Assembly (NCBI GenBank): GCA_014773175.1
Contig: VXCM01005616.1
Location: forward strand, 18,323-82,322
DNA: 64,000 bases
Direction: 5' to 3'
From: Lucifuga dentata
Lineage: Eukaryota > Chordata > Actinopteri > Ophidiiformes > Bythitidae
The position numbers and the translations under genes are program-made. Every line of letters begins with the position of its first letter. Within the stretch, counting starts at the first letter, position 1. Under the pieces are notes generated by a model that did no database searches, had not been told where the DNA came from, and saw only the letters and a list, made by a program, of their open reading frames with translations. This document shows, piece after piece, positions 1 through 11,189 of the stretch.

Positions 1-326
1 TGGGACTATATTCCCCGGTGGAGGCATACATTCACTCCACGCTTTTTATTGAGCTTAAACACTAAAATTACATAACTTCTAAAAAAACCTGAATACACGT
101 CTTGTTGGTGATGATGGATTACCTATCCCAAGAACGTTTACAGTATCAACAAGTTGATTTTAATAGAGAATGAACTGAAACCAATGGAGGTCTGGAAGGT
201 AGGAAAAACATTTTTAATTCACCGTTCCAGTAGTATGCTTTGAGAAATGATTGTCAGTAACGTTACATGTATGAAAACTGAATATATTAGGCTCAAATAT
301 GCAGAATGGGTGGTATGGTCCTTTAA
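1..326 (-). mobile_element. Family A TTAA-type MITE, cut by window edge
   Basis: This is the right part of a reverse-oriented family A copy, whose other half lies outside the window. It shows the internal block found in every copy (gggactatattccccggtgg), then the conserved gaggtctggaaggtagg segment, and the terminal inverted repeat ending ggtatggtcctTTAA at 323-326. It is non-autonomous, with no coding capacity. TTAA flanks and AGG/CCT termini suggest a Kolobok-type element. The superfamily is inferred; the repeat identity is seen directly by comparison with the complete copies. Confidence 0.85.
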
Positions 327-1754
327 GCTGAGCCTTTTTTTTGATTTCCTACAGATTCTCCGTGTTAATAATTGGCACAGAAAGCTGGATCCCCATTAAT
401 CCTAAATCTGTCTATAAAATCGAGGAAGCGGCGTTGGACCAGGATCCATGTCACCTATTGATCCTCCCTGTTCAATAAGTGACTTTGATAGAAAATCCCG
501 CAGGTTATTTAACCAGAGCAGCAGAGGGAGAACCGAGCGGAAGCAGAGAACGCGACTCTTTGCTCTTTGATGGCTTTATTTGCTTAACCCTCAGCACAAC
601 CCTCATTCATAAACGTCAGGAATGACTGATATCCACACAAAACGCAGGAAGCCGAAGGACGTGCAGCACTTTAAGCTCTAACCTAACGTAGGCTGTTTGC
701 TGTCTGTGCACAGCCGCATAATCACCGGTCAACCATTTCAACCCAAAATGCACCATTACAGAACAAGAGATGCATTTCAGCGTTCGTCCCACATCTGTCA
801 TCGCTCAGCACACACGCCACACGCCTCCTCCTCGCTCCCTCAAGACATGCCAACACGCCAGGCAAAGTCTGTCATAACACTTGACTTGTGGTTCAGCACA
901 CTACGGCAACACTAGAAGGTGGTAAATGAGATTGCTTTCTTTATTTGTATTTCTGTCTTTGCAGATAAATCAAAGCGTGAGCGTGCACGTTGCACGGTTT
1001 TCTAGACGTAGAGTTGAATCAAATCAAGCTGGCCCAGCTGTAATTCTGTGTTTTGTAAAGGGAAAACCGCTTTAACTTTACACTCTGCATCGCAAACCTA
1101 TAGAAGGAAAACAGCTTACATTCCCCTGAGGCAAAGATATCCAGTTTCAGGCTTGTGTGCAGGTCGTGACCGTGGGAGAAAGCTGAGAAGGACGAGAGCG
1201 GCCATTTTGTGTCTGTCGCTCACAAAGGGAGGAGAGAAAGGGATGTTGTCAAGCACTTGTCAGGTTTTGATGCTACAAAGCAGACAGGAGCTCAATTAAA
1301 AGCCCATTGTTGTGGAAGTAAATCAGCACCTAGCCGCCATGTCGCGCCAAATAAATGATCTTCACACAGCTCCAATCATCTAAAACGCTTAATAAGCACG
1401 ATGTTTGAACAGCGAGATCAAGATAAAGGATGCGAGTCAAATCACAAAGGACAGATATGCTGCTCTTATAGCAGGAGATGAGGAATTATTCCCAAATTAA
1501 ATCTGTATTTTGTGTTCATGTCAGGCCGTACATTTTTATGGCGTGTTTGCATTAATCCAGAACATGACAGGAAGTTCCTAAAGCTAAAACGTAAAGGACG
1601 GTGAGTTATTCCGTTGATCAGGCGGCGTCCCTCCCCTTTCCTCTGCCATGACAAAGTATTCTACTTAGGAAGTTAGATTGAAACGTCTGGGCTCTAATTT
1701 ATCTCCGTGGGATGAATACATGAATGTGAAGTAGCGCCATATTTCACATCCTCC
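327..1754. other. Unique sequence, no gene seen
   Basis: Mixed-composition DNA without a recognisable repeat or exon. Open frames here are short (up to 83 codons) and resemble no known protein. It ends at a C-rich tract interrupted by a single N at 1769. Confidence 0.6.
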
Positions 1755-1994
1755 CCTCCCCCCCCCCANCCCCCCCCCCAACAGAATATTATTACCGCTG
1801 CCCCAGAAAGTTGCAGAGGGAACCGTTTTTCACCTGAACAAGCATTACGGTGTCATGTTGAACATTATTCACCGTGTGCAGAGCGCTCTGACACCGTGAA
1901 ATATTTTCTCCGCTGACCTCAGATTCTGCTGAACTAGGACAGTTTCCCCTCCAGCACGGATTTGAAGCAACTTTAGAAGGTGAGATATCACCAT

Positions 1995-2034
1995 TAAAAA
2001 AAAAAAAAAAAAAANTAAAAAAAAAAAAAAAAAA
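1995..2034. repeat. Poly(A) tract split by single N
   Basis: Two A runs of about 18-19 bases meet at an N at 2015. The true length is unknown, because the N probably marks two contig ends that both stopped in the homopolymer. Confidence 0.8.
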
Positions 2035-2143
2035 TACAACCTAAAAAAACTATTTTTCCTGTGTTTTCAGATTTGGTCTTAATAGGTATGAGAAGTGAAT
2101 TACAGAGTTTTATTTGTCAGTTTTTTTTGTTGTTGTTGTTTCC

Positions 2144-2589
2144 TACAGAGCCACGAAAATCCTGAATAACAGTTTTTCTTTATCTTGTGCAAACAAGATA
2201 ATTATCTTGTTTGCACAAGTTATTATGTAGTGTGCACAAGTTATTATGTAGTGTGCACAAGTTATTATGTAGTGTGCACAAGTTATTATCTTGTGCGTAT
2301 GATATAATTATCTAGTCTGCACAAGTTATTATCTAGTGTACACAAGTTATTATCGACACTAGATAGTAACACACTAGCACACTAGATAATAACTTGTATG
2401 CATACAAATTATTATCTTGTGCGCATAATTATCATCTAGTCTGCACAAGTTATTATCTTGTGCACAAGTTATTATCCTTTGTGCACAAGTTACTATCTCG
2501 TGCGCGTGTTATTATTCAGTGTGCACAACATAATTATCTTGTGCATACAAGTTTTAAAACTCGTTATTTAGGACTTTCGGGTCTCTGTA
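2144..2589. mobile_element. IS3EU-type non-autonomous element carrying a minisatellite
   Basis: The element begins TACAGAG and ends CTCTGTA. It is flanked by a perfect 6-bp duplication, GTTTCC, at 2138-2143 and 2590-2595. The imperfect terminal inverted repeats are about 30 bp: the left reads tacagagccacgaaaatcc, and the right reads tacagagacccgaaagtcc on the minus strand. TAC...GTA ends with 6-bp duplications are what I recall for the IS3EU superfamily; two other elements in this window share them. The interior is almost entirely a tandem array, with no transposase. The boundaries are seen directly and the superfamily is inferred. Confidence 0.7.
2180..2560. repeat. Degenerate minisatellite, about 21-bp unit
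   Basis: A variable unit related to gtgcacaagttattatgtagt is repeated about 15-18 times, with near-identical tandem copies at about 2210-2290. Many units contain ATAACTTGTGCAC or its complement, so both orientations occur and the array can fold on itself. It fills the core of the surrounding element. Confidence 0.8.
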
Positions 2590-2595
2590 GTTTCC

Positions 2596-3177
2596 CATTT
2601 TTCAGCTTCCACTCTTTCACTTCCACTCACTGGTGAAAACTTTGATCCACCTGGAAGAAAAAAACACAAAGGAAATGTGCTGAAAAGGAGTTTTGGAGTT
2701 ACTGGGACTCATCAAAAACAACACTTTATACTACAGAGTCATAAAGGTTATAAATTACTCACAAGATAGCAAGGTAAAGGCATCCAGCTTTGTACATTTT
2801 GGCTTTTAATGGCCGTGGACGTGGATTAGTGTGTAAACGTGAGCGATGGCGGCGGGTGAGATTGTCACAAGGACAGCACAAAGAGAACCCAAAGGCAGCT
2901 TCCTCTGCTGGCATCCGTGATGAATGGCTCTCAGAACAAGATCCAACGTATATTATATCACACGTAAGGCGTGCACGTTTCCAGAATCATAATTCTTCAT
3001 CTTTACCTGAAAAAAATAAAGTATGGCGTTGTATATTCCCTCCCTGACACATTTATGAGTCCTCCCTGTAGTATAAACGTAGTGATCGCTATTTCAAAGT
3101 AGCTTGTCAGGCTGAGTACCGAGCTGCCAGCTGTCTGCTCCCTCAGCGACAGGAAGCACCGAGCGAGAGACAGGAAG

Positions 3178-3180
<3 letters not shown>
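2596..3180. other. Unique sequence, no gene seen
   Basis: No repeat or exon recognised. The 85-codon frame beginning near 2790 has no recognisable domain. Confidence 0.5.

Positions 3181-3183
<3 letters not shown>

Positions 3184-3218
<35 letters not shown>
3184..3218. repeat. (GA)n microsatellite
   Basis: About 17 GA dinucleotides in a purine-rich stretch. Confidence 0.95.
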
Positions 3219-3221
<3 letters not shown>

Positions 3222-3561
3222 GAGAGTTATGGCCTTTCCAAAGTTGAGTGCCTATTAAAAAAACTCTCTCTTGTGACGACAAATTTATAGTGTTTGTGCT
3301 CGCTGCTGCTAAAATCCAAACCATGGCCTGGTGTTACAGGATGTGTCCAAGATGTGTCCCAGCCCAGGCTGTCCCCGGGGATGAAGTGGGCTAGCCTGTT
3401 TTATACCTCGGGTATATTCTGGGCTAGTCCAGTTTATACACTGGGGTGTTATTTAAGCTAGGCTATTTCATACCCGCTAAAGTCAGATTATACCCCATAC
3501 TCAGACACACAATAATCAAGGATATATACATTTTTGGTTTTATTTCACAGACTTTCACACG

Positions 3562-3581
3562 CTAACCCTAACCCTAACCCT
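3562..3581. repeat. Short telomere-like (CCCTAA) run
   Basis: Three consecutive CTAACC units, the vertebrate telomere hexamer, lie just outside the TA-flanked MITE that starts at 3597. It is too short to be a functional telomere. It may be chance, or a trace of DNA end repair. Confidence 0.6.
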
Positions 3582-3596
3582 GATGACATAACCTTA

Positions 3597-4143
3597 TACC
3601 GTATATACTCGACTATAAGCCGACCCCCAATTTTGACCTGCAAACTTAGATTTTTAAAGAAACCTGCATATAAGCCTGATGTTGTTCCATCAATTTATTT
3701 GTTTAACAAATTACCTGTTTTTCTGTGTATTGTCATAGTATTCCTGTGATTTTCTGAAAATAATCCACGTACCGGTAAACATGATATTTATTTCAGCAGC
3801 TGATTACTGTAACTGACCAATCACAGCAGAGCTTACTGGCCTCCACAAATGGCCGCTGCAAAATGTGCTGGATAAGACGTTTAGTCAGGAAATCTCTCAT
3901 TCTAAGGTCTGATTTAAACTATTTTCCATGGGTAGTGGTAATGGANGTTTAGTCAGGAAATCTCTCATTCTAAGGTCTGATTTAAACTATTTTCCATGGG
4001 TAGTGGTAATGGATAGTATTTCTACCTCTGGAAATTTCCTTCTCTGGGATCTGATTTGAATTTCTCGTGTATAAGCTGACCCCCTGATTTGCGTTGTGAA
4101 ATTTGGTAATAAAAACTCAGCTTATACTCGAGTATATATGGTA
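3597..4143 (+). mobile_element. TA-flanked inverted-repeat MITE, copy 1
   Basis: Termini are TACCGTATATACTCGA and TCGAGTATATATGGTA, with subterminal TATAAGCCGACCCC-like sequence at both ends. A second copy in the opposite orientation lies at 23611-24084 and has lost its own tandem segment. Both are bordered by TA, consistent with a TA target as in Tc1/mariner elements, but no transposase is present and the superfamily is a guess. The copy is inflated by a 67-bp duplication at the N at 3946; without it the length is about 479 bp, matching copy 2 (474 bp). Confidence 0.75.
3879..4013. repeat. 67-bp exact duplication around single N (assembly join)
   Basis: Bases 3879-3945 are repeated exactly at 3947-4013 with one N between them. 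The paralogous MITE at 23.6 kb has this stretch once, so the second copy is most likely an unmerged contig overlap. Confidence 0.85.
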
Positions 4144-4288
4144 ATTTATCAAAAAAGTCTATGTTGCAGTGACATGATATTTTTTAAATTATGACAGAAA
4201 AAACTGTGGACATTGAATACAGACTAATTTATAAAAAACACAAGGGGGTATAATCTGGACTAGTACGGTATAGTCTGGTCTAGGTCAA

Positions 4289-4321
4289 AATAGCCCAGGT
4301 TATAAACCAACCTGGGCTATT
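4289..4321. repeat. 13-bp-arm hairpin
   Basis: aatagcccaggtt and its exact complement are separated by 7 bases. The surrounding motif (cctcgggtatatt...ggcta) also occurs directly at 3398-3432, so the hairpin belongs to an older repeat on both sides of the TA MITE. Confidence 0.7.
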
Positions 4322-4596
4322 TTAAACCTCGGGGTATATTTTGGCTAATCTGGCCTGCTACACCGGCCATGACTGTTCATTCCACCCAACCGGTCAGGGG
4401 AAAAATGTACGTCTGATTACAGGAAGGCCCTCGGTCTTGGAAAAGATGGTGGCCTAATAGGCAGAAAATATAATATTTTCTTAGATAAATTAACTCTTGT
4501 GTGTTAACATGAACAGACATGATTATCCATAAAGGAAGAATGTAATATTTATAAAGCCTAACCAACGAACTATTGCTATCATGGGGTTTCTAACCT

Positions 4597-4600
<4 letters not shown>

Positions 4601-4631
<31 letters not shown>

Positions 4632-4650
4632 NTCTCTCTCTCTCTCTCTC
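4601..4650. repeat. (CT)n microsatellite with N
   Basis: A CT run on both sides of an N at 4632. The length is uncertain. Confidence 0.9.
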
Positions 4651-4959
4651 GTCACAGTCTGTTACTGTCTATCCAGCGACTCTGACATAAACTTCGCTGA
4701 AGCTTGAGCGAAGCAGAATTACTGCTGTGTAAATCTTGGTTATTTCTAAAGGATCCCAGCAGCGAGCCGTAAGTCAAACATTTCATGGCTCCCCACACGC
4801 TGAAATGTGCTCAGGAACTCTGATACACATGTGGTGTCGTTCTCCCACGGGTGGAGGAGAGGGAGGGGCGTTTCATCAGCGACTCAAACTCTTTCCACTT
4901 CTGCCCTCAGCTGCTTCATAACCTGTTTTTCTGCTGTTCTTACAATTCTCTGTAAGACA

Positions 4960-5675
4960 TTAAAGGACAATACCGCTGATATTTTATGTATGAACCTAAC
5001 ACATACACCCGCACATGCATGTTACATTACTGACAACCATTTCCCAAAACGTACTACTGGAGTGGTAAATTTTAGAATTGTTTTTCCTACCTTCCAGGCT
5101 GTCATTGATTTCAGTTTCAACTCTTGAAATGTGCTTGAGATGAGTAATCCTCTGTTACGTTTTTTGATGAAGTAACTTTATTTAACCGGTCCAACATGGA
5201 ACGTATGTCTCCGCCGGAGAATATAGTCCCAGGAGAAAACGGTTTTTATTGAGAAATTAAAAACAGCCGTGGCTTTTACAGTCAGACATACTTGTTATAA
5301 GGTGAAATGTTGAATTTTAAAAGACCATACCACTAATTTTGTATTTTTGAGCCTAATATATTAAATTTTCATACACGTAATGTTATTTCCAAAAGCATAC
5401 TACTGGAATGGCAAATTAAAAATGTTTTTCCTACCTCCCAATGTTCTTGGATACGTAATTCATCATCGCCAACAAGACGCATATTCAGGTTTTTCCTTTA
5501 GAAGTTATGTCAAACATGCAAAATGGCCGGTATGGTCCTTTAAGGCAGGTGTATCACCTGAACATTTGATTTTTAAAGATTAGGGGATTTGGCAAAATAA
5601 CGGGAAAACTAAAATGTGGTTTTATGTTTTGGAAAATATTTGTCAGAATGTTTATTGGGCTTAAACAAATTCTCT
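4960..5675 (+). mobile_element. Family B TTAA-type MITE, split by a nested family A copy
   Basis: It starts TTAAAGGACAATACC and carries the family B markers: a taaattttagaattg block, the tctccgccggagaatatagtccc block, and gattaggggatttgg near the right end. The right terminus is lost after attgggcttaaac. It is interrupted at 5317-5543. Outside the insertion, the sequence ttgaattttaa continues into ggcaggtgtatcacctg, matching the uninterrupted family B copy at about 20036-20055. B is visibly more diverged than A and therefore probably older. Confidence 0.8.
5317..5543 (+). mobile_element. Short family A MITE nested in family B
   Basis: This is a 227-bp internally deleted family A copy with both inverted-repeat ends (ttaaaagaccatacc and ggtatggtcctttaa). 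It lies between two TTAA sites at 5317-5320 and 5540-5543. Removing the element and one TTAA restores the family B sequence, so TTAA is the duplicated target. The deletion removed the right half up to aaacatgcaaaatgg. Confidence 0.85.
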
Positions 5676-8236
5676 GTCATTCTTTTTGCAGTGTTTGCAG
5701 CATTTTTCAAAATGTTTCCTGTCTGAATGTGTTCCTTGTCTCATAAGGAGGTAAACTGAAGGGCGGAAAGGCAAAAACCGAGACCTAGAACATGTAAATG
5801 GCTAAAATCATTAAATGAAGTTTTTTTTTTTTTTTTAAATGAGGCTGCCACCCAGAGCACACAGAGGAATATTATTCTGACACTCTGTCACCCTCGGGGG
5901 GGAAATGGACCTTTTTGATGTGTGATCCGCCGAGGCTCTTGCACTGGCTGGCAGATTTTATCAGCAAACAAGACAGGCAAGCAGAGCGCAGACTAAATAA
6001 AAGGGGGGTGAATGATAAAAATGTCAAGGATTATCTTCACTTTGCTGAGCGCTGTGATGTCGTATCAAAACGGATTTGGTGGAAATGATTTGGCAGGAAG
6101 AGAAATGGTGACAGGAGGGGGGGGGGCNACAAGAGAGGGTTGTGTCTGTATGTGTGTGTGTGTGTGTGTGTGTTTGGCTATTCAAACTGCTTCTTTCCTG
6201 TTTTCTGTCCTGACAATAATCTCATTATTTAAAAAATGTTAACATTCACAGAAACGTTAACCAGCGAACATAAATTAAGGTTCCACGCGTGGATAAGTAA
6301 GAAGGACGAGAGACAAAGAGCGATTCTAAGTGAGGAAAATTACATTCCGCTTCATTTTAGCAGTTGATCCCACAAGAAACGACAAGATCCTTGTTTTTGA
6401 CCACTGATCTTGTGAATCTATATTCTGGAGAATTTATAAGCTGTGTATGTTTCTTTGTTCCTTCCTCAAACTGAGGCAATATTTGTTTCAGACGGCTCTA
6501 TCAGGGATCTAGCTTCCTTTATATCCCCAGCAGCAGCAGCGCGGCGGCCATCTTTCTGACAGGGTGAGGGATGGGGGTGTTGCTGCTGGCACGTCGGCCC
6601 ATGCGGAGATACACAAGCTATTAGTGAGCTGTGACTCTGGTGCTTACCGGAATCGTTAAAGACTTCATCGTTCCCAGTAGGGTGCTGATTCCAGGAAGTG
6701 GTGAAGAACAACAACGACACTCAAAAATAAGTTTCTTGAAGGGCCATTCGCCATACTTCCCTAAAAACTTTTCTTTTTTCTTGTTGTAATGTAAGCCTCT
6801 GGAGTCTAAAGCCACTTTTCACACAGTTTTTGCTCGTTTTAGGAGACTCACTTTGGAGAATCAAGTAGAAAACTGACATTTTATAACTATTTCATGATTT
6901 TAGATTTTTTTTTTTTTGATAAATTCTTTTAGTTTGTTTTTTTTTTTCTCAAATAAAGAATTTTCTTGAAAAATTGATTTGAGACATATATATATATATA
7001 TATACGGAAGATAGTAAGACATTGCATTTTTTGCATTTCTGCAATTTATTCATCAGTGCATTTGCATGCATGTTAAAACTCTGATTATACTTGGATTAAG
7101 ACAGTAAATCATTCTTTTAAATGTCATCTAAACAACCTAATTAGATTGAAATTGGCATAACAGATCTAGATGATGGGATTGTAAATCAATTTATTCAGGC
7201 ATGTAAACGTTATAATCGGAATAAGCCACCTACACACGCTTTTCCTCACCTGGCGGACCCTCCTGGTACTCCTAACATGTCATGTATGTTCTTATGAATT
7301 CCGTTCATGCATATGTCTTATTTGCATTATTGCCTTAATGAGAGTACAGCATGTATATAAAAGTACTGCATGTGAACAGGAAGGGATTGTGTGATTATTG
7401 TTTTGCCACCGCTGTGTGTGAGCAGCCTAAGGACCATCATTTTGCCGTCACCCCACCACTTAACGTAGGAACCCCCCCACCTGTCCATCATGTTGTCACA
7501 GCGTCTGACAGGGAGGATTAGAGCCGCAGACAGAGAGATTTGTGTGCATATCTGTGCATGCGTGTGATTACGCCAAGACAGACTTTGTAGTCTTCACCCA
7601 TCATGACCCACATTTTTTTTTTAAAACAGGCCCTGAGGCTACAGGGAGGGTTTCAGGTAAATGTGTGCCGGTGTGTGTGTGTGTCAGTGTGTCACTCCAT
7701 TCCTGTCATCTACTCTCCACTGAAGCCAGACAGCCTGTGGATTATCAGTCATCACCTGAGAACAATGCAGCACAGTCTCATTCTGTCATGTTTTGCCGTT
7801 TTGATCTCTGAAGTGTGACACGGTCACATGACCAGAGCCAGACTCCATTTTTGAGTCAAAGTGGAAGTTTGTAATAAGTAGAGGAATTCACAGGGATCTT
7901 TTCTGCTTTTCTGCTTTGTTCCTGCTTTTTTTTCCCTCATCTCGCTCTTACAGTCTTACAGTCACCGAACCCGAGGCCGCGGAGCGACACGTACAGTACA
8001 AGCCAGGACAGAAGCATACGCAGCGTTAGAGGAGAGGTTTAAAAATGAAAATAAAGAGAGAGAAGAACCTGCTGACACACGGAGTGAAGGAAAGCACGGT
8101 GTTCAGTAACGCCTCTGAAGTGGAGAAATGTGTGTTAAGTTGCACCTTTCACTCGCTGGGTGAGATTAAGCCCGGAGACTTTCAATCTGTTTACTCTCAT
8201 TCTGGAACGTCATCTGGAAAAATTGTCTCCAGTCTT
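5676..8236. other. Unique sequence with small microsatellites, no gene seen
   Basis: Contains (GT)n at 6149-6174, a G-run with an N at 6128, (TA)n at 6987-7005 and a short GT stretch near 7675. No frame longer than 89 codons and no exon-like homology recognised. Confidence 0.6.
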
Positions 8237-8276
8237 CTTTTTTTTTTTTTTTTTTTNTTTTTTTTTTTTTTTTTTT
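8237..8276. repeat. Poly(T) tract split by single N
   Basis: T runs of about 20 bases lie on each side of the N at 8257. Confidence 0.85.
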
Positions 8277-9205
8277 GACAAAAAATATTTTCTGTCTCAT
8301 TGGAGATCTTTGGTAGTTTGACAGCAAATATTTACCTCGATATCACTCAGCTGTTTGAACAGTGTTTCATGTAATCGGTGATATTAAACAGCAGAGACTA
8401 GTGTCCTTTTGATAGTTTAGATACCAAAAGACAAAACAGGAAGAATCCATTGAGAGACACGAGAAACTGTTCAAATAAAAGTGGTAAAATTTTCTACAAA
8501 TACTAAAATAAATTTAGTAAAATCTCTGAAACTCTGCAGTGATCTGCTGCTGATGCTGCAGCACTGCTGTGCACACTAAGTGACAACAGGCTATTCTAGG
8601 TAGCCCCTTCACTTCTGAAGGGCCAGCTCTGTTGTGATTGGTGGGCGTGTCTAACCAGGTGGGAAATTCATTTGTCACATGTTGATGTCAACATGTTACA
8701 GAAGTAAATGACCAATCAAAAGCACAGTTTAGGATCTCTGGGTTTTTCTGACTGGATGCATTTCTAAGGACCATCATCGTTGACATCCGGTTCTGCAACT
8801 ATGACAATGTTTGACACACACTCCCTAATATACCACACTATAAAAATGAGTGGGAAAAATAACAAACAGCATAATATGTCCCCTTCAAGTCTTCCTTTCT
8901 GTCCTTCTTTTTTTATTTATTTGTTTTTATTTTTACAGATACATTTCAAATGTCAAGAACAACACAAAAAAAGACTAAGACTTGTTTCCATCATGGTCCT
9001 TGATGTGTGTAGAGTCAAGAAGGTGTAGCCAGGTAGCTAGGTAGCCAGGTGGCTAGTAGCACTAATAAAAATCCAAGTTAACAGCAGACCAACTCATAAA
9101 CAAGTGCAATACAAATGGAAAAGACAAATCTTAGCCAAGGTTTCTAAAGCTATGATGATTATTTCTGATGTTTAAAGGCAACTTATTCCAGTTTCTGGCT
9201 CCACA
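8277..9205. other. Mostly unique sequence, no gene seen
   Basis: The segment ending cataatatgtccccttcaag (about 8870-8890) resembles the end of repeat D and may be a decayed copy. Nothing else recognised. Confidence 0.4.
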
Positions 9206-9207
9206 TA

Positions 9208-9350
9208 ACTTATTTTATTTATTTTTTATTAAGTTATGTGTCAGGGACAATGCTCAGTGATCAACAGCAAAACAGAAAACGAGCCAGAGTTAGCCCAAAA
9301 GGCTAATTTTCATCTGCTGTCCTTGGCCATATGTCAAAAAGGCACCGTAA
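9208..9350 (-). mobile_element. LINE 3' end fragment (same family as 45653-45827)
   Basis: On the minus strand it reads cagcagatgaaaattagcc, then a cattgtccctgacacataa block and an AATAAAAAATAAATAAAATA tail. The same 3' end, in plus orientation, forms the insertion at 45653-45827. It is 5'-truncated with no coding remnant. Low-complexity AT-rich tail and 5' truncation are typical of non-LTR retrotransposons; the clade is not determined. Confidence 0.65.
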
Positions 9351-9815
9351 CATACAATAAAAAACAGAATAATACTATAAAATCCAAAAAAGTGACATTA
9401 ATACAAGAACCACAAAATACCCATTTCCCTTTTCCATCCTTAAAATTTTCTTTCTGAATGATTTTGTGCCTCTTAACTTCCTCCTTTATCCTCAGGTCCA
9501 GCTGCCCTGTAGCCAGGCAGCAAACAAAGCCCACAGAGGACGTGCTTTGGACTGGCTGCGTCCTGCTGGCAGGATCTGAGGCGGCTGTTTGTGCAGGGCT
9601 TGTCAGCTGTTAGCGCGGGGATGTTGCAGCATGTGGAAACAGTAGGGAGAATTGGCCTTTGATGCCTCTCCCTCTCCACTCCTCTGTCTTTCTCTTTGAT
9701 GGAGTTCTGCGAAGTGTTCTTTAGCAACAGGAGGTCGACGTATCAATGCCGCAGATAAGAGGAGAGAGACGAACACACACGGTTCAGAACTAAAGTCGCC
9801 ACACACGTTTCAGGC

Positions 9816-9819
<4 letters not shown>

Positions 9820-9846
<27 letters not shown>
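9820..9846. repeat. (GT)n microsatellite
   Basis: About 13 GT units. Confidence 0.95.
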
Positions 9847-9849
<3 letters not shown>

Positions 9850-10055
9850 CTGTGGTATCTTCTTCCTGAGGTAGACTTTAAAAAGATAAAATGGGGGTTT
9901 TGGAGAATTTTAACTTCTCCAAGAAAAAAAAAAAGCCTCAGATGCATTTTTTATCTCTCTGTGTGAAAAGTGAACATGGAGTTTTCTCACAGCAGAGACA
10001 TTCTGACTTATCAAACAGGTGGAATTATTAGTTTTATACTATTAGTTATACTCCG

Positions 10056-10088
10056 ATTGTCTGTACATCACAATAATGTACAGACAAT
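10056..10088. repeat. 13-bp-arm hairpin
   Basis: attgtctgtacat pairs exactly with 10076-10088 across a 7-base loop. Outer complementary blocks gttatact/agtataac extend the fold. It could be the remnant of a palindromic MITE. Confidence 0.55.
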
Positions 10089-10109
10089 AACGCTAAACTT
10101 TAGTATAAC

Positions 10110-10590
10110 CTCTTCCTGTCTATCAAATCAGCACCTTCCTTTCAAATATTTAAATCTCGCCTTAACATGGAAACAAAACATGGAGAAGCAGCATTTAGTT
10201 ACTACGCAGCAAATACTGGAATAAACTTCCAGATGATTTAAGACTTGCTCCAACTTTGACTACTTTTAAATCCAGACTGAAAACATTCATGTTCACCATT
10301 GCTTTTTGCTAAATTGTAAACCTAGCACTTGGACTTTATTAATTGTACTTTGATAAATATGCTCTGATTTTAGTTTTTTTTTTTTTAAATTAAATGTTTA
10401 AATAAGTTTAATTGTATTTTTTAAATGTCTTTTTATGCATCCTTTTTGAAATCGTATTTACTGTATATTTCTAATGTATCTGAAAGTGTTTTTTTTAAAC
10501 ATGTTTTATATGAAGCGCATTGAGTCTCCCTTGTGTATGAAATGTGCTATACAAATAAAGTTGTCTGTCTGTCTTTCTGTCTGTCTTAAA
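10110..10590 (+). mobile_element. L2-like LINE, 3' end
   Basis: A 5'-truncated non-LTR retrotransposon. It holds a readable C-terminal piece of the reverse-transcriptase protein (separate entry). This is followed by a 3' UTR with the typical L2-type end aatgtgctatacaaataaag and a (TGTC)n tail at 10561-10585. L2 elements characteristically end in short tandem repeats rather than poly(A). The 5' limit is uncertain. Confidence 0.75.
10180..10312 (+). pseudogene. L2-like reverse-transcriptase ORF, C-terminal fragment
   Basis: Frame 10202-10312 reads YWNKLPDDLRLAPTL followed by TTFKSRLKTFMFT and a stop at 10310-10312. This is the strongly conserved tail of fish L2-type ORF2 proteins (usual pattern WNxLPxxLRxAPSLxxFKSRLKTxLF). 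Just upstream, the matching residues (AFSYYAA) are in another frame, so a one-base indel near 10211 has broken the ORF. Only about 45 codons of a protein normally many hundred residues long remain. It is non-functional. Confidence 0.75.
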
Positions 10591-10784
10591 ACTCTGACAA
10601 GCTTTTATTTTTGACTGATATTTCATTACTTCCTGTCACAACAGGAGTCTTATTTTGGCGGTCTGTAGATGTTAGCAAATTTTGGCCAAAAAAATGGGTA
10701 AATGTCAAGACTGCTACAGCATGCTAATTTTTGTTTATGAGGAGAGTCCATCAGGTGAGGAAATACTCACTCCAATTATAACAT

Positions 10785-11153
10785 ATGTCTGAATGTAGAG
10801 GGGACAGACATTTTTAATTTCTCTGTAAATGCAGCTTCTTCTCCAGGAACTATATTCCCTGGCAGAGACATATGTTTTCCTCTGTGTAGCTCCATGTTGG
10901 ATCGGTTAAATAAAAAAATAAGAATAATGTTTGGTTTGCTGAGATGAATTATCTCAAGCATGTCCCAAGTCTCTACAACTTCATTTATAAACCGCCCTGG
11001 AATGAACCAAAACCAATGACTGCCTGGGAGGTAGGAAAAACAATTCTAAAATGTACCACACTTATAGTTTTGGAAAATGGTTTGTAATGCAGCATTTATG
11101 TGAGTTGTATTTATTGGGCTCAAACACGCAAAATCACCAGTATGCTCCTTTAA
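10785..11153 (-). mobile_element. Family B TTAA-type MITE, truncated
   Basis: Reverse-oriented family B sequence (ggaactatattccctggcag, then gactgcctgggaggtagg) ending in caccagtatgctccttTAA at 11153. The left end is missing. Confidence 0.75.
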
Positions 11154-11189
11154 ACACTTAAAATCATAATAACTTGATTTAGTTAGTAT

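Noticed and set aside
3947..4013. Biological tandem duplication
   Set aside because: Adjacent to a single N, exact, and absent from the paralogous MITE; better explained as an assembly join.
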